Assembly: GCA_947445035.1 (NCBI GenBank)
Contig: CANFCK010000017.1
Location: 37,564-101,563 of the forward strand
Direction: 5' to 3'
From: Deltaproteobacteria bacterium
Lineage (GTDB): Bacteria > Myxococcota_A > UBA796 > SXON01
Length of the DNA stretch: 64,000 nt
Position 1 is the first letter of the stretch, and each line of letters starts with the position of its first letter. Positions 53,346 to 62,235 of this stretch are shown here, piece after piece. The notes below the pieces were generated by a model. The model had not been told where the DNA came from and searched no databases. It saw only the letters and a program-made list of their open reading frames with translations. The position numbers and the translations under genes were made by a program.

Positions 53346-55853
53346 ATGCGTAGTCTGCTTCTGAGTCCGATCCTCGTCCTCGCCGCGTGCGAATCGCGGA
53401 CCGTGGTTGACGCCCCCAGGCCCGTCGGGCTTGAGGTTGTTGTGAGCGCCGAAACGCTCGTTGCGGGCACCCGTGTCGACTGGAGCGCCCAGCTCCATTT
53501 CGACGACGGGACGACGGTTGTGGTGCCGGTCGACTTTGTCTCTGACCATCTGGGATCGCTCAACCAGACCTGGGGTACGGCCGGTTCGGGAACGCTGATG
53601 CCGACGGTCGCTGCGGTGCATCTGCTCAGCGGAACAACGGTGTGGGAGGGGCGCCAGTTCTACGACAACCTGTGGATGACGGTCGTTCCGGACGTGGCGG
53701 AGTCGGTGGATCTTCAGCTCAGCGGCATCCAGGCGGGCGCCGGTGAACCGTTGACGTGGACCGTCGCCGCCGCCGACCGCTTCGGAAACGCGATTCTGCG
53801 TCAGCACATCGCGGTCGCGGCGGACAGCACGCAGGTGGTCGTAGCGGAGCCGCGGGTGTCCTCCGGTGTCGCTGGCGTGTACGTCCTGGCGGCCACGGTC
53901 GATGCCGTCGCCGATCGTGAGCAGTTTCGGATCGTCCCCGGTCCCGCGTCCGTCATCGACCTTTCGCTCAGTGACACCTCGCTCGAGGTTTACGACTCGG
54001 CGATCGTCACTGCGCTGGTGCGTGACGACTACGGCAACATCCTCGACGAGCGGGCGCCGTTCGTCGTCACCGGCGGGGCGGCCGACGCGGTGGTGGCCGG
54101 TCCCAACATCACCTTTGTCGATGAGGGCTGGTACACGGTCACCGCGAACTTCGAGGACCTGTGGGCGGATGTCGGCCCGTTCCTCATCGACAGCACGGGC
54201 CCCGACCTCGAGATCATCGAGCCCGAACGCGGCGATTGGGAGGTCAACAGCAGCGCGCTCATGGTCGGTTCAGTCAGCGATGAGTGGAGCACGATCGGGC
54301 CGATGACCGTCAACGGGGATCCGGTCACGGTCAACGGGGATGGCAGCTTCACCCACATTTTGGACTACCTCTTCGGGCTCAACATCGTCGAAACGATTGT
54401 CGAGGACAGCGATGGCAACGGCGCGAACGACACCCGCAGTGTTTTGGATGGCGCATTCCAACCCAATACAACCCAGATCGGAAACGGCATCGTCGCTCGC
54501 ATCAACGAAGACGGCTTCGACACTTTGGAGAGCCTTGGCGAGGGGCTCATCGACGACACGGACCTCACCGCGTTGGTGCCGAATCCTGTGGTCAGCATGG
54601 AGTCCGAGACCTGTATCGACCTGATCTTCACCGAGATATGCATCACCTGGTACTCCCTCGAGCTCTACATCTGGAATCCGTCCATCGGGGCCACGGATCT
54701 GGAGATCAACCCCGACGCCGGCGGTTACCTCGACACCACCTTCCAGGTGCTCGACCCCTACCTTGAGTGGGATGCCGACGGCACCGTGATCGGCATCGGC
54801 CTGAGCGCGAACGGCACCATCTACGCGGACGATATTACCGCCAACATGGACCTGTACCCCTATGTGTCCGGGGGTGAGCTCGGGCTCACGGTCGCGAATA
54901 CCGACGTCACCTCTACAAACTTCACGTTCGATTGGGACAGCTGGCTCTACGACGTCATGGGCTTCTTCGGGATCGACCTGAGCGGGCTCATCCAGAGCGC
55001 GATGGAAGATGCGTTGGAGTCGGCCATCACCGACGAGATTCCCGCGGCGGTGGCCGATGCGGTCGGGGCCCTGGAAATCGCGACCAGCTTCGCCCTTGGG
55101 GACGCCACCGTGGTCCTCGCAGCGGAGCCGTTCTCGACCAGCGTTGACGACTACGGGCTCACCCTTGGCTTGGGCACGCAGGTGTACCCGGAAACCTGGC
55201 TGCACGGGGAAATGGGGCTCGGTTCGCTCTATGGCAACTACTCGTTGCCGGTCTACGCCTCGTCGTCGCCGGACTTCCAAGTGTCCATCGGCGAAGACTT
55301 CCTGAACCAGGCGCTCTACGCCTTCTGGGGCGCGGGCGTGCTGGATCAGGAGATGGATGGCCTCGATCTGGGCCTCGATCTTGGCACCTTCGGGGACCTC
55401 CTCGGGATCAACGATTTGCGCATCACCACCACCCCGCTCTTGCCGCCGGTGGTGGTGCCGGGAACCGGCACCGCGATGCTCGACCTGCAAATCGGCGATC
55501 TGGAGCTGTCGCTTTACGATGGCGCGCCCAGTGACGAGAACCTCCGTCTGCGCGTCTACGTCAGCCTCGTAGCGGGGATGGACCTCGCGGTGGTCGACGG
55601 CAACCTTTCGCCGACGATCGGCACACCCCAAGTGTGGTTCGACGTCACCATGCCCGAAGCCAATACCGTCGCCAGTCGCGATACCGAAGACCTCCTCGAA
55701 GCCCTGGTGCCTCTGCTTCTCCCCGCGCTCACCGGCGCCCTCGGGGAAATCCCGCTCCCGGCCATCGGCGGCTTCAGCATCACCATCGACGGCTTGAAGA
55801 TCGACGGCCCCGAAAACGGCTTCGTCACCGTCGACGCTGATCTCGGGCTCTGA
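53346..55853 (+). CDS. Lipoprotein with a BPI/LBP-like lipid-binding (TULIP) region
   Basis: An 835-residue lipoprotein (MRSLLLSPILVLAAC). Residues 20-365 are Ig-like beta-domains. From about 370 the chain follows the two-domain order of BPI/LBP/CETP: GNGIVARINEDGFDTLESLG resembles the start of the first barrel. A Cys pair (CIDLIFTEIC) sits where the BPI N-domain begins its strands. A helix before IPAAVADAVGALEI closes the first barrel. IGEDFLNQALYAFWGAGVL and IPLPAIGGFSITIDGLKI match hallmarks of the second barrel. The TULIP fold binds lipids. The assignment is by eye and needs profile searching. It is followed after two bases by an S9 peptidase gene. Confidence 0.75.
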   Translation: MRSLLLSPILVLAACESRTVVDAPRPVGLEVVVSAETLVAGTRVDWSAQLHFDDGTTVVVPVDFVSDHLGSLNQTWGTAGSGTLMPTVAAVHLLSGTTVWEGRQFYDNLWMTVVPDVAESVDLQLSGIQAGAGEPLTWTVAAADRFGNAILRQHIAVAADSTQVVVAEPRVSSGVAGVYVLAATVDAVADREQFRIVPGPASVIDLSLSDTSLEVYDSAIVTALVRDDYGNILDERAPFVVTGGAADAVVAGPNITFVDEGWYTVTANFEDLWADVGPFLIDSTGPDLEIIEPERGDWEVNSSALMVGSVSDEWSTIGPMTVNGDPVTVNGDGSFTHILDYLFGLNIVETIVEDSDGNGANDTRSVLDGAFQPNTTQIGNGIVARINEDGFDTLESLGEGLIDDTDLTALVPNPVVSMESETCIDLIFTEICITWYSLELYIWNPSIGATDLEINPDAGGYLDTTFQVLDPYLEWDADGTVIGIGLSANGTIYADDITANMDLYPYVSGGELGLTVANTDVTSTNFTFDWDSWLYDVMGFFGIDLSGLIQSAMEDALESAITDEIPAAVADAVGALEIATSFALGDATVVLAAEPFSTSVDDYGLTLGLGTQVYPETWLHGEMGLGSLYGNYSLPVYASSSPDFQVSIGEDFLNQALYAFWGAGVLDQEMDGLDLGLDLGTFGDLLGINDLRITTTPLLPPVVVPGTGTAMLDLQIGDLELSLYDGAPSDENLRLRVYVSLVAGMDLAVVDGNLSPTIGTPQVWFDVTMPEANTVASRDTEDLLEALVPLLLPALTGALGEIPLPAIGGFSITIDGLKIDGPENGFVTVDADLGL

Positions 55854-55855
55854 TC

Positions 55856-57799
55856 GTGATCGCGCTCTTTTTGACGCTCCTGGGGGCGGCGTGGGCCGCT
55901 GACGCCGCACCCCGGGTGGAGGGGCAACTCGTGCTCGATGGGGTCCCCGAAATCCCCGCTGAGGTGGTCGAGCGTACCGCCCAGTACGAAAACGTCCGGA
56001 GCGCTGGTCTGGTGGGGTGGCTGCCCCGGAACGCGGGGCTGATGATCAACACCCGGTTCGGTGAGACCGCGCAGCTCCACACCGTGGTCGGCCCCGGGAT
56101 GGCCCGGAAACAACTCACGTTCTTCAGCGAGCCGGTGGGCAGCGTCAGTTGGGACTCCGAGGGCGATGGGACGACCCTCGTGTACGCGCGTGACGTCGGC
56201 GGGGGGGAGGCCTGGCAGCTTTTCCGGTTCGACACGCTGAGCGGCCGCTCGACGCTACTGACCGATGGCACCTCCCGTAACGAGCTGGGCGCGTGGGCCA
56301 ACACCGGGGACCGCTTTGCGTTTTCCTCCACGCGTCGCAACCAGAAGGACTTCGATCTCTACGTGATGGACGCAGCCGATCCGGGTAGCGCGCGCCGGGT
56401 GCTCGAGGTCGAGGGTCAGTGGAACGTGCTGGATTGGAGCGCCGACGACGCGCGCGTGCTCGTCCGCCAGTTCATCTCCGCCGCGCACTCGCGGCTGTAC
56501 GTCCTCGACATTGGCACCGGTCTGCTCACAGAGGTCGCACCGAGTCCGACGCCGGTCACCTGGGACGACGCGGCCTTCGCCAAGGGGGACGATGCGATCT
56601 TTGCGACCACTGACGCGGGTGGAGAGTTCCGCCGGCTCGTACGGGTCGAGTTGGCCTCCAACACCACGACCGTGCTCACGGCCGAAATCCCGTGGGACGT
56701 CGAAGCGTTGGCGCTGGCCCCGGACCAGCGGCAGTTGGCATTCGTGGTGAACGAGGGCGGTCGCAGCGCGGTGTATGTGGCGCCGACTGCGGCCCCGGCG
56801 CGTCGTAAGCGGCTGGCGACTCCGCTCGGCGTGGCCGGCGGGCTCGGCTTCGACGCGGCGGGCAAACGGCTGGCGGTCAGCATCTCGACGGCGAAGGCTC
56901 CGACGGACGTTTACGTCATCGACCTGAAGCCGGGGACGTCGACGCGGTGGACGGACTCAGAGGTCGGCGGGCTCGACACCGGCCGCTTCGTCGTGCCCGA
57001 GTTGGTGACGATGAAGTCGTTCGATGGACTCGCCATTCCGGCGTGGGTCTACCGCCCGGCGGCGCCGAAAGGGCCGTCACCGGTGGTCATCAGCATCCAC
57101 GGTGGCCCGGAGTCCCAGGCTCGCGACAGCTTCGTCGGCTCGTTCCAATATTGGGTCAATGAGTTGGGCCTCACCGTGGTGGTGCCCAATGTAAGGGGCT
57201 CCACGGGGTACGGGCGTACGTATCTGACACTCGACGATGGTCGGAAGCGGATGGATTCGGTCAACGACATCGGCGCGGTCTTGGATTGGATTGCCACCCA
57301 ACCCGGGCTCGACGCGTCGCGAGTCGGGGTCACCGGCGGGTCCTACGGTGGCTTCATGGTGCTGGCGTCGTTGGTCGCTTTCCCCGATCGCCTGCGCTGT
57401 GGCATCGATTCTGTCGGCATCAGCAACTTCGTCAGCTTTCTTGAAAATACGGACGCCTACCGACGCGACCTGCGCCGCGTCGAGTATGGGGACGAACGTG
57501 ATCCAGCGATGCGCGCGTTTCTTCACGAAGTGTCACCCCTGACCAATGTGGGAAAGATCGTCGATCCGTTGTTCGTGGTGCAGGGGCGCAATGACCCCCG
57601 GGTGCCGATGTCGGAGGCCGAGCAGATCGTTTCTGCGGTGCGCGGCAAGGGGCAGGACGTGTGGTACCTGCTCGCCAACGACGAAGGCCACGGCTTCAAG
57701 CGAAAGAGCAATCGTGATGTGATGACGCGCGCCGTCAGCATGTTCTGGGACCGGTACCTGATCGCCGGCGGGGCTACGCCAGCGCCAGTAGGACGATGA
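55856..57799 (+). CDS. S9-family prolyl oligopeptidase-type peptidase
   Basis: A 647-residue secreted serine peptidase with signal MIALFLTLLGAAWAA. Residues about 60-380 form a WD/TolB-like beta-propeller (SVSWDSEGDGTTLVYARD). The alpha/beta-hydrolase domain has Ser496 in GGSYGG, Asp580 in RNDPRVP and His612 in DEGHGF. HGGPESQARDSF is the typical oxyanion region. The GTG at 55856 follows the lipoprotein stop by two bases. It probably cleaves peptides in the periplasm or outside. Confidence 0.92.
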   Translation: MIALFLTLLGAAWAADAAPRVEGQLVLDGVPEIPAEVVERTAQYENVRSAGLVGWLPRNAGLMINTRFGETAQLHTVVGPGMARKQLTFFSEPVGSVSWDSEGDGTTLVYARDVGGGEAWQLFRFDTLSGRSTLLTDGTSRNELGAWANTGDRFAFSSTRRNQKDFDLYVMDAADPGSARRVLEVEGQWNVLDWSADDARVLVRQFISAAHSRLYVLDIGTGLLTEVAPSPTPVTWDDAAFAKGDDAIFATTDAGGEFRRLVRVELASNTTTVLTAEIPWDVEALALAPDQRQLAFVVNEGGRSAVYVAPTAAPARRKRLATPLGVAGGLGFDAAGKRLAVSISTAKAPTDVYVIDLKPGTSTRWTDSEVGGLDTGRFVVPELVTMKSFDGLAIPAWVYRPAAPKGPSPVVISIHGGPESQARDSFVGSFQYWVNELGLTVVVPNVRGSTGYGRTYLTLDDGRKRMDSVNDIGAVLDWIATQPGLDASRVGVTGGSYGGFMVLASLVAFPDRLRCGIDSVGISNFVSFLENTDAYRRDLRRVEYGDERDPAMRAFLHEVSPLTNVGKIVDPLFVVQGRNDPRVPMSEAEQIVSAVRGKGQDVWYLLANDEGHGFKRKSNRDVMTRAVSMFWDRYLIAGGATPAPVGR

Positions 57800-58190
57800 C
57801 CGCCACCCCGAAGAGCGCCAAAAGGCCCCCAAGCACCAGCGCCCCGGCCACCAGCGGCGGCAGAACGCCGGACGAGACGCCGAGGAAGGCGATGACGCCG
57901 AGGAGCGCGGCACACACCAACGCGAACCACGTGGCCACGATGGCCTCAATCCGCCACTGACGGCGACGACGGGGCTTTCCCCGTCGAAGCGCGCCCGCGG
58001 GTGGGCTCGCGTCCGAAGCGGTGCCGGCCGGCGCGGGTACCGAAGGGGGTCGCGACGCCACCGGTGCGGTGACCCGATTCCAGGTCACGTCCTGGGCAAG
58101 GTCGGGGCGCCGGATGCGCTCCAAAAGCGTGAGGTCCAGTTGAGTGTCGGTGCTGGCGGCGTCGGGGGTGAAGCGGGATTCGTGGGTCAT
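57774..58190 (-). CDS. Two-helix membrane protein of unknown function
   Basis: The 138-residue protein has a disordered, Pro/Arg-rich N-terminal half ending in a basic patch (RRGKPRRRRQWR). It is followed by two membrane helices (about 82-102 and 112-135) with a short loop. The topology suggests a cytoplasmic N-terminus. I recognise no family. It converges on the S9 peptidase gene with a 26-base overlap and diverges from the kynureninase-like gene. Confidence 0.6.
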   Translation of the reverse strand: MTHESRFTPDAASTDTQLDLTLLERIRRPDLAQDVTWNRVTAPVASRPPSVPAPAGTASDASPPAGALRRGKPRRRRQWRIEAIVATWFALVCAALLGVIAFLGVSSGVLPPLVAGALVLGGLLALFGVAVIVLLALA

Positions 58191-58233
58191 GGCCGTGCCG
58201 GGTGGAGGGTTAGAGGGTGGTCGCGGAGGCGAG

Positions 58234-59604
58234 ATGGACAGTGCAAATGTGGTGGCAGCGGCGCAGATGGCCGCGCGGGTGGGCTCGTCGCCGGCGATGA
58301 TCGGGGCGCTTTTGGGGGCGAAGTCGCCAGTCGAGCTGCGCAGGTGCCTGAGTGCCGGAGGCGTTGCGCTGGCCCCAGGCGTGGTGCGTCTGCGTCGGGA
58401 AAATGCGTCCTCGCTTGGCATCTCCCCGTCCGACCTCGACTTCCGCGAGCTTCACCCTGGGTTGGACCTGGGGATCTACGCGTGTAGCCACAGCATGGGC
58501 GTCCCGAGCCTCGTCGGTCCGGCCGCGGTGCGCGAGCACCTGGATCAGCTGGGCGCCCACGGGATCGGCGTGTGGGACGAAGGGACCTGGGTGACGGTGA
58601 TGGACCAGTACCGTCAGCAGGTCGCTGAGCTGGTGGGAGGTGACCTTGTGGCGGGCGACGTCACGTGGTTCCCCAACGCCTCGGAAGCGCTGTGCGCGGT
58701 GCTGGAGGGCGTCGAAGGCGGCACGCTGGTCTACACGGCGGGCCACTTCACGACCGGGCACTACGTGCACCACCAGTGGGCCCAGAACTGCGGCGGTAAG
58801 CTCGTCGAGGTGCCCGTCGATGCCGATGGCAGCGTGCCGACGGAGCGAATCATCGCTGCGCTGACACCCGACGTCCGCGTGCTCTCCATCAGCCACGCGC
58901 TCTTCGAGTCGGGCTGGCTTCAGGACCTCCCTGCGCTCGCCGCGGCGCTGGCTGAGCGGTGTCCCGACGCGCTTCTTCTGGTCGACGCCTACCAGACCTG
59001 TGGCACGGTCCCGGTCGACGCCCGGGCCCTCGGAGACCACGTCGCTATCGTGGCCGCGGGGCACAAGCAGCTCCGCAGCGGGACGGGCGCCGGCTTCCTG
59101 TACCTGCCGCGGCGCTGGCATCGGGTGCTCACGCCAAAACGCACCGGCTGGTGGAACCACCGGTCCCCGTTTTCGTTCGAAAAGGGACCTGTCGTCCGCG
59201 CTGAGGATGGCACCCGCTTCCGCACCGGTACGCCCACGCTCATTGCGCAGGTGATGCTTCTGGGCGAGCTGGCGGCGCTCGCGACGAGCGCCGGTGGATC
59301 GTTGTCTGGCGCCGTCGCGCGGTCCCGAACGGTGACCTCGGGGTTGGTCGAGGTTCTCATGGGCGCCTGCGCTGAGCACGGCCTCCGCGTCCGCGGCGAC
59401 TGGCCGGCGTCGCGGCGCGGCGCGTTTGTCTGCGTCGAGGTCGACGACGGCCCGCGGATCAACGAGGCGCTCGCTCACGCCGGCATCCGCGTGGACTTCC
59501 GGCCCCGCGACGGCGATCGGGGCTGGCTGCGGGTCAGCGGCAACGCCGCCGGCTTCGCGTACGAGATGCGCGCGGTCATCACGGCGATTGCCCGCGCACG
59601 CTGA
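58234..59604 (+). CDS. Class V aminotransferase fold, kynureninase-like
   Basis: A 456-residue PLP enzyme. ACSHSMGVPSLVGPAA followed by GVWDEGTWVTVMDQYRQQVAELVGG follows the kynureninase-type N-terminal layout. SHALFESGWLQDLPALAAALAER and LLLVDAYQTCGTVPVD match the strand with the PLP-binding Asp. The Schiff-base Lys is in AAGHKQLRSGTGAGFLYL. The C-terminal small domain reads RVDFRPRDGDRGWLRVS. Substrates could be kynurenine or another amino acid; no tryptophan-catabolism genes lie nearby. The ATG is preceded by GGAGG. Confidence 0.8.
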   Translation: MDSANVVAAAQMAARVGSSPAMIGALLGAKSPVELRRCLSAGGVALAPGVVRLRRENASSLGISPSDLDFRELHPGLDLGIYACSHSMGVPSLVGPAAVREHLDQLGAHGIGVWDEGTWVTVMDQYRQQVAELVGGDLVAGDVTWFPNASEALCAVLEGVEGGTLVYTAGHFTTGHYVHHQWAQNCGGKLVEVPVDADGSVPTERIIAALTPDVRVLSISHALFESGWLQDLPALAAALAERCPDALLLVDAYQTCGTVPVDARALGDHVAIVAAGHKQLRSGTGAGFLYLPRRWHRVLTPKRTGWWNHRSPFSFEKGPVVRAEDGTRFRTGTPTLIAQVMLLGELAALATSAGGSLSGAVARSRTVTSGLVEVLMGACAEHGLRVRGDWPASRRGAFVCVEVDDGPRINEALAHAGIRVDFRPRDGDRGWLRVSGNAAGFAYEMRAVITAIARAR

Positions 59605-60145
59605 GGCCGCCTTCGGTCAGCGCCAAGGCGTGCGCGCCGTCGAGCCACAACGCTTCGCCGCCTTCCACGAACGACAGCGCCAGGTCGCGGGCCGGAAGGG
59701 CCACGCCCGCCAGCACCCGCTCGCGATCCAGGTCGATCAGTTGCACCAGCACGGTGTCGTCGTCGCGCGGGATGGTGACAGCCACCCAGTCACGCCGCGC
59801 ATGTGCCAGCACCGCGCTCGGCGCTCCTGAAAGGGTGATGTCGAGGTTGCGGTAGGTTTCGTCATCGGCATTGCGGATCTGCACGCGCAGGTCATTCATC
59901 AGCAAGAAGGCCCGCCCGTCTGCCAGGGCCTCAACCCGAATCGCGTGGCGGTCGGAGCGGGTCCACCGCTTGGCGACACGCGCCTCGCCAAGCTCACCGA
60001 CGATCCACCAACAGACCGCGTGATCGTTGCCGGCGAGCACATACTCAGCGCCGTCCGGAGCGGTGTCGGTGTCGAGCGGGGCGAGGGGGTCCGGCGATGG
60101 GCACCGCGGGGCGGCGAGGGCGAAGGACAGAATGCAGAGGAACAT
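59579..60145 (-). CDS. Secreted protein of unknown function
   Basis: A 188-residue protein with signal MFLCILSFALAA, cleaved before PRCPSP. The mature chain shows alternating beta strands (YVLAGNDHAVCWWIVGELGEARVAKRW) reminiscent of a small beta-propeller or sandwich, with two cysteines. I recognise no family. Its 3' end overlaps the aminotransferase gene by 26 bases. Its 5' region has a 7-base inverted repeat at 60151-60174. A near-consensus sigma-54 element lies at 60174-60189. Confidence 0.65.
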   Translation of the reverse strand: MFLCILSFALAAPRCPSPDPLAPLDTDTAPDGAEYVLAGNDHAVCWWIVGELGEARVAKRWTRSDRHAIRVEALADGRAFLLMNDLRVQIRNADDETYRNLDITLSGAPSAVLAHARRDWVAVTIPRDDDTVLVQLIDLDRERVLAGVALPARDLALSFVEGGEALWLDGAHALALTEGGLSVRGQSP

Positions 60146-60150
60146 CGGCA

Positions 60151-60174
60151 ACCAGGGGAGTGCCGAACCCTGGT
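60151..60174. promoter_or_regulatory. Inverted repeat upstream of 59579-60145
   Basis: ACCAGGG (60151-60157) and CCCTGGT (60168-60174) pair perfectly around a 10-base spacer, six bases before the start codon on the minus strand. A possible operator. Confidence 0.4.
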
Positions 60175-60189
60175 GCACGGCGCGTGCCA
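60174..60189 (-). promoter_or_regulatory. Weak sigma-54-like element
   Basis: On the minus strand TGGCACG-CGCC-GTGCA differs from the consensus TTGCW by one base (G for the first T). It lies about 30 bases from the start of 59579-60145. The -24 GG and -12 GC are present. Confidence 0.3.
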
Positions 60190-60218
60190 GCGGAGGCAAG
60201 CGGGTTTTTAGGGCGTGG

Positions 60219-60260
60219 GGTGACCGACGTCCGTCAGGGGGTGACCGACGTCCGTCGGGG
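60219..60260. repeat. Two tandem 21-base repeats upstream of the kinase gene
   Basis: GGTGACCGACGTCCGTC occurs at 60219 and again at 60240, differing at one later base (A/G). The period of 21 bases is two helical turns, and each copy contains the dyad GACG-tcc-GTC. It is likely a regulator-binding array for one of the flanking genes. Confidence 0.5.
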
Positions 60261-60309
60261 CATCAGCGGGACAAGGGGTAGAAGCGCTGCGCGAGGCCTG
60301 GGTGCAGAT

Positions 60310-60315
60310 TACCCG
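60310..60315 (+). promoter_or_regulatory. Candidate -10 element of the kinase/P-loop gene
   Basis: GATTACCCG places TAC 12 bases before ATG 60322, matching the recurrent leaderless spacing. Confidence 0.3.
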
Positions 60316-60321
60316 GTCCCG

Positions 60322-61758
60322 ATGAGCGACCCGATCCCGTACACCCGAACCCATCGGCTCGGCAGCGGCGCGGGCGGGGAGGTGTGGCTGGCCACCGGGA
60401 AGGACGGCCCGGTGGCGCTGAAGCTCGCGGCGACGGGGCGGTCGCTGTCGGGGGAGATCGGCGCGCTCGCGCGGGTGCGCCATCCCAACGTTCCGGCGTT
60501 GGTCGCGGCCGATCGCCAGGGGACCTGGTTCGCGCGCCGCTTCGTCGAGGGGGCGCGCCTCACGAGTTGGGCCCACGGCCGCCCGCTCGATGCCCGCCTC
60601 GACGTCTTCGAGAAAATTGCGGGGGCGGTACACGCGCTGCATGGCGCCGGCGTGGTCCACGGGGATTTGAGCCCCGTCAACGTCCTGGTCGACGACCAGG
60701 GCGAGCCCCAGTTGCTCGATATCAGCGCCGATACACGCGGCGGCGCGTTGGGCTGGATGGCACCCGAGCGGGTCAACGGTGATCCGCCGTCCATCGCCGC
60801 CGACGTTTTTGGCCTTGGCGCACTCTTGTATGCGCTCTGCTCGGGGCGACCGCCGCATGAGCGCGCGGGCACCGCGGCGCTCGGATTTGTCTCGGGATCG
60901 AGCCTACCCCTGCCCCCGTCGGCCACCGTCTTCGACATCCCGGCTCCAGTTGAGGAACTGGCGCTTCGGGCGCTGGCCTGGAGTCCGCGTGCGCGTCCGG
61001 CGGCGCCGATGGTTCTGCTCGAAGGGGTGCGCCACGGCCGCATGGCGTTGCCGCTCCCGGCGGTCATCGGGATGTTGGAGGAGCGCGAGCGGCTCCGGCG
61101 CGCGGTGGTCGAGGCCGTGCGCAGTGAGCCGGTGGTGGTGGTGGTGCACGGACCACGGGGGAGCGGTCGCCTGACCCTGCTTCGCGAGTGCGCCAGGGCC
61201 GCGGCGCGTGAGGGGTTGTTGGTCCGAGAGCTGCCGCTGTCCCGTGCCCGGACCGAACTGGCGCTCGCCAGCGAGGCAACCGCGATCTTGATCGACGCGA
61301 ACGGCGCCGAAGAGGACGCGCTGCGCGAAGCGGTCGAGGTGGCGACCGAGGCGTCATTGGTGCTCGTTCGCGCCGACGCTCCTGCGCGATGGCTGTCGCG
61401 ACGCGGGGCGTTGCACGTTCGCCCCGTGGCGCTCTCCGCGTCCGAAGTGGGCTTGCTTGCAGCGAGCCTGGGTGTCGGCACGGATCGGGTCAACCGCGGC
61501 TTCGAGCGCTCGCAGGGGCGGCCGGGCGTCGCCGTCGCCTTATTGCACGGGGAGGTGCCCGCGGGCGAGCCACTCACCCAGCTTCAGGAGCGGCTCGTTT
61601 GCCGGTTGGAGGAGGGGGCCGCCCACCTTTCCGATCTGGCGTCGTTGACCAACCTGACAGAGCACCACGTGCTCGACGCGTTGGAGCCGCTGATGCTCCG
61701 CGGCGTGGTCTGGTCCACGCGGGAAGGCGGCGAACTCTTCGCCTCGCGGGTGGGGTAG
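60322..61758 (+). CDS. Ser/Thr kinase-like domain fused to a P-loop ATPase-like domain
   Basis: A 478-residue protein. The kinase N-lobe has GSGAGG (14-19) and the Lys34 of VALK, with Glu45. The catalytic loop is HGDLSPVN (113-120). DFG is replaced by Asp133-Ile-Ser, and WMAPER (145-150) is the activation-segment end. The Asp, Asn and Lys needed for phosphotransfer remain, so activity is possible. The C-terminal domain (about 250-478) has GPRGSGRLT at 277-285, a Walker A with Arg for Lys. It may be an STAND-type regulatory ATPase. The target is unknown. Confidence 0.82.
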   Translation: MSDPIPYTRTHRLGSGAGGEVWLATGKDGPVALKLAATGRSLSGEIGALARVRHPNVPALVAADRQGTWFARRFVEGARLTSWAHGRPLDARLDVFEKIAGAVHALHGAGVVHGDLSPVNVLVDDQGEPQLLDISADTRGGALGWMAPERVNGDPPSIAADVFGLGALLYALCSGRPPHERAGTAALGFVSGSSLPLPPSATVFDIPAPVEELALRALAWSPRARPAAPMVLLEGVRHGRMALPLPAVIGMLEERERLRRAVVEAVRSEPVVVVVHGPRGSGRLTLLRECARAAAREGLLVRELPLSRARTELALASEATAILIDANGAEEDALREAVEVATEASLVLVRADAPARWLSRRGALHVRPVALSASEVGLLAASLGVGTDRVNRGFERSQGRPGVAVALLHGEVPAGEPLTQLQERLVCRLEEGAAHLSDLASLTNLTEHHVLDALEPLMLRGVVWSTREGGELFASRVG

Positions 61759-61764
61759 GCCGCG

Positions 61765-62139
61765 CTACTCGACGAAGAGCGGGGACTGGCCGGCGCGGGC
61801 GAGGAGGCCTTGGAACAAGTCCACCGTGCGCGGATCGAGCACGACGAACTGCACCCCGCACCCGCAGGCGTTGCCGTTGTAGTCGGTGCGGTGCCACCGC
61901 ACCTCGCCGATCGCGGTCACCGGCTGATCGGCGCCCACGCGCACGCGGAGATGGACGAGTTCGCCGATGGGCGGAGGCGGAGACATTGCCACAAAGACGC
62001 CGCCCTCGCTCATGTCCTCGGTGAATCCACAATAGAAATTGCTCTGCGAGGTGGCCGTGATCTGGGCCTCCAAGCACCGTCGCGGGGCGGCCCGGCGTTC
62101 GTCGACTTCGGGAGCAGGGGCCTGGGTGGAGGGGACCAT
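61765..62139 (-). CDS. PilZ-domain c-di-GMP-binding protein
   Basis: A 124-residue single PilZ domain. The RxxxR ligand is ERRAAPRR near residue 15 and the D-x-S-x-x-G motif is DMSEGGVFV near residue 42. GEVRWHR is the typical next strand. Such small PilZ proteins are abundant in myxobacteria and link c-di-GMP to motility, envelope or development. ATG 62139 is chosen because the residues before it lack PilZ features. It is divergent from the alpha/beta-hydrolase gene. Confidence 0.85.
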   Translation of the reverse strand: MVPSTQAPAPEVDERRAAPRRCLEAQITATSQSNFYCGFTEDMSEGGVFVAMSPPPPIGELVHLRVRVGADQPVTAIGEVRWHRTDYNGNACGCGVQFVVLDPRTVDLFQGLLARAGQSPLFVE

Positions 62140-62223
62140 ATGCAAACCTCGGTCGAAGGAATCGGATCGCGCGGGGTTCGGCGTGAGGGCGCGGTGGGCG
62201 ATCGCGGACAACCCACATCGAGT

Positions 62224-62229
62224 TAGCTC
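62224..62229 (+). promoter_or_regulatory. Candidate -10 element of the hydrolase-birA operon
   Basis: GTTAGCTCGCGCCG-ATG has the same GTTAGCTCGCG as the SGNH gene at 17521 and the same spacing of TAG to start (12 bases). Confidence 0.42.
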
Positions 62230-62235
62230 GCGCCG

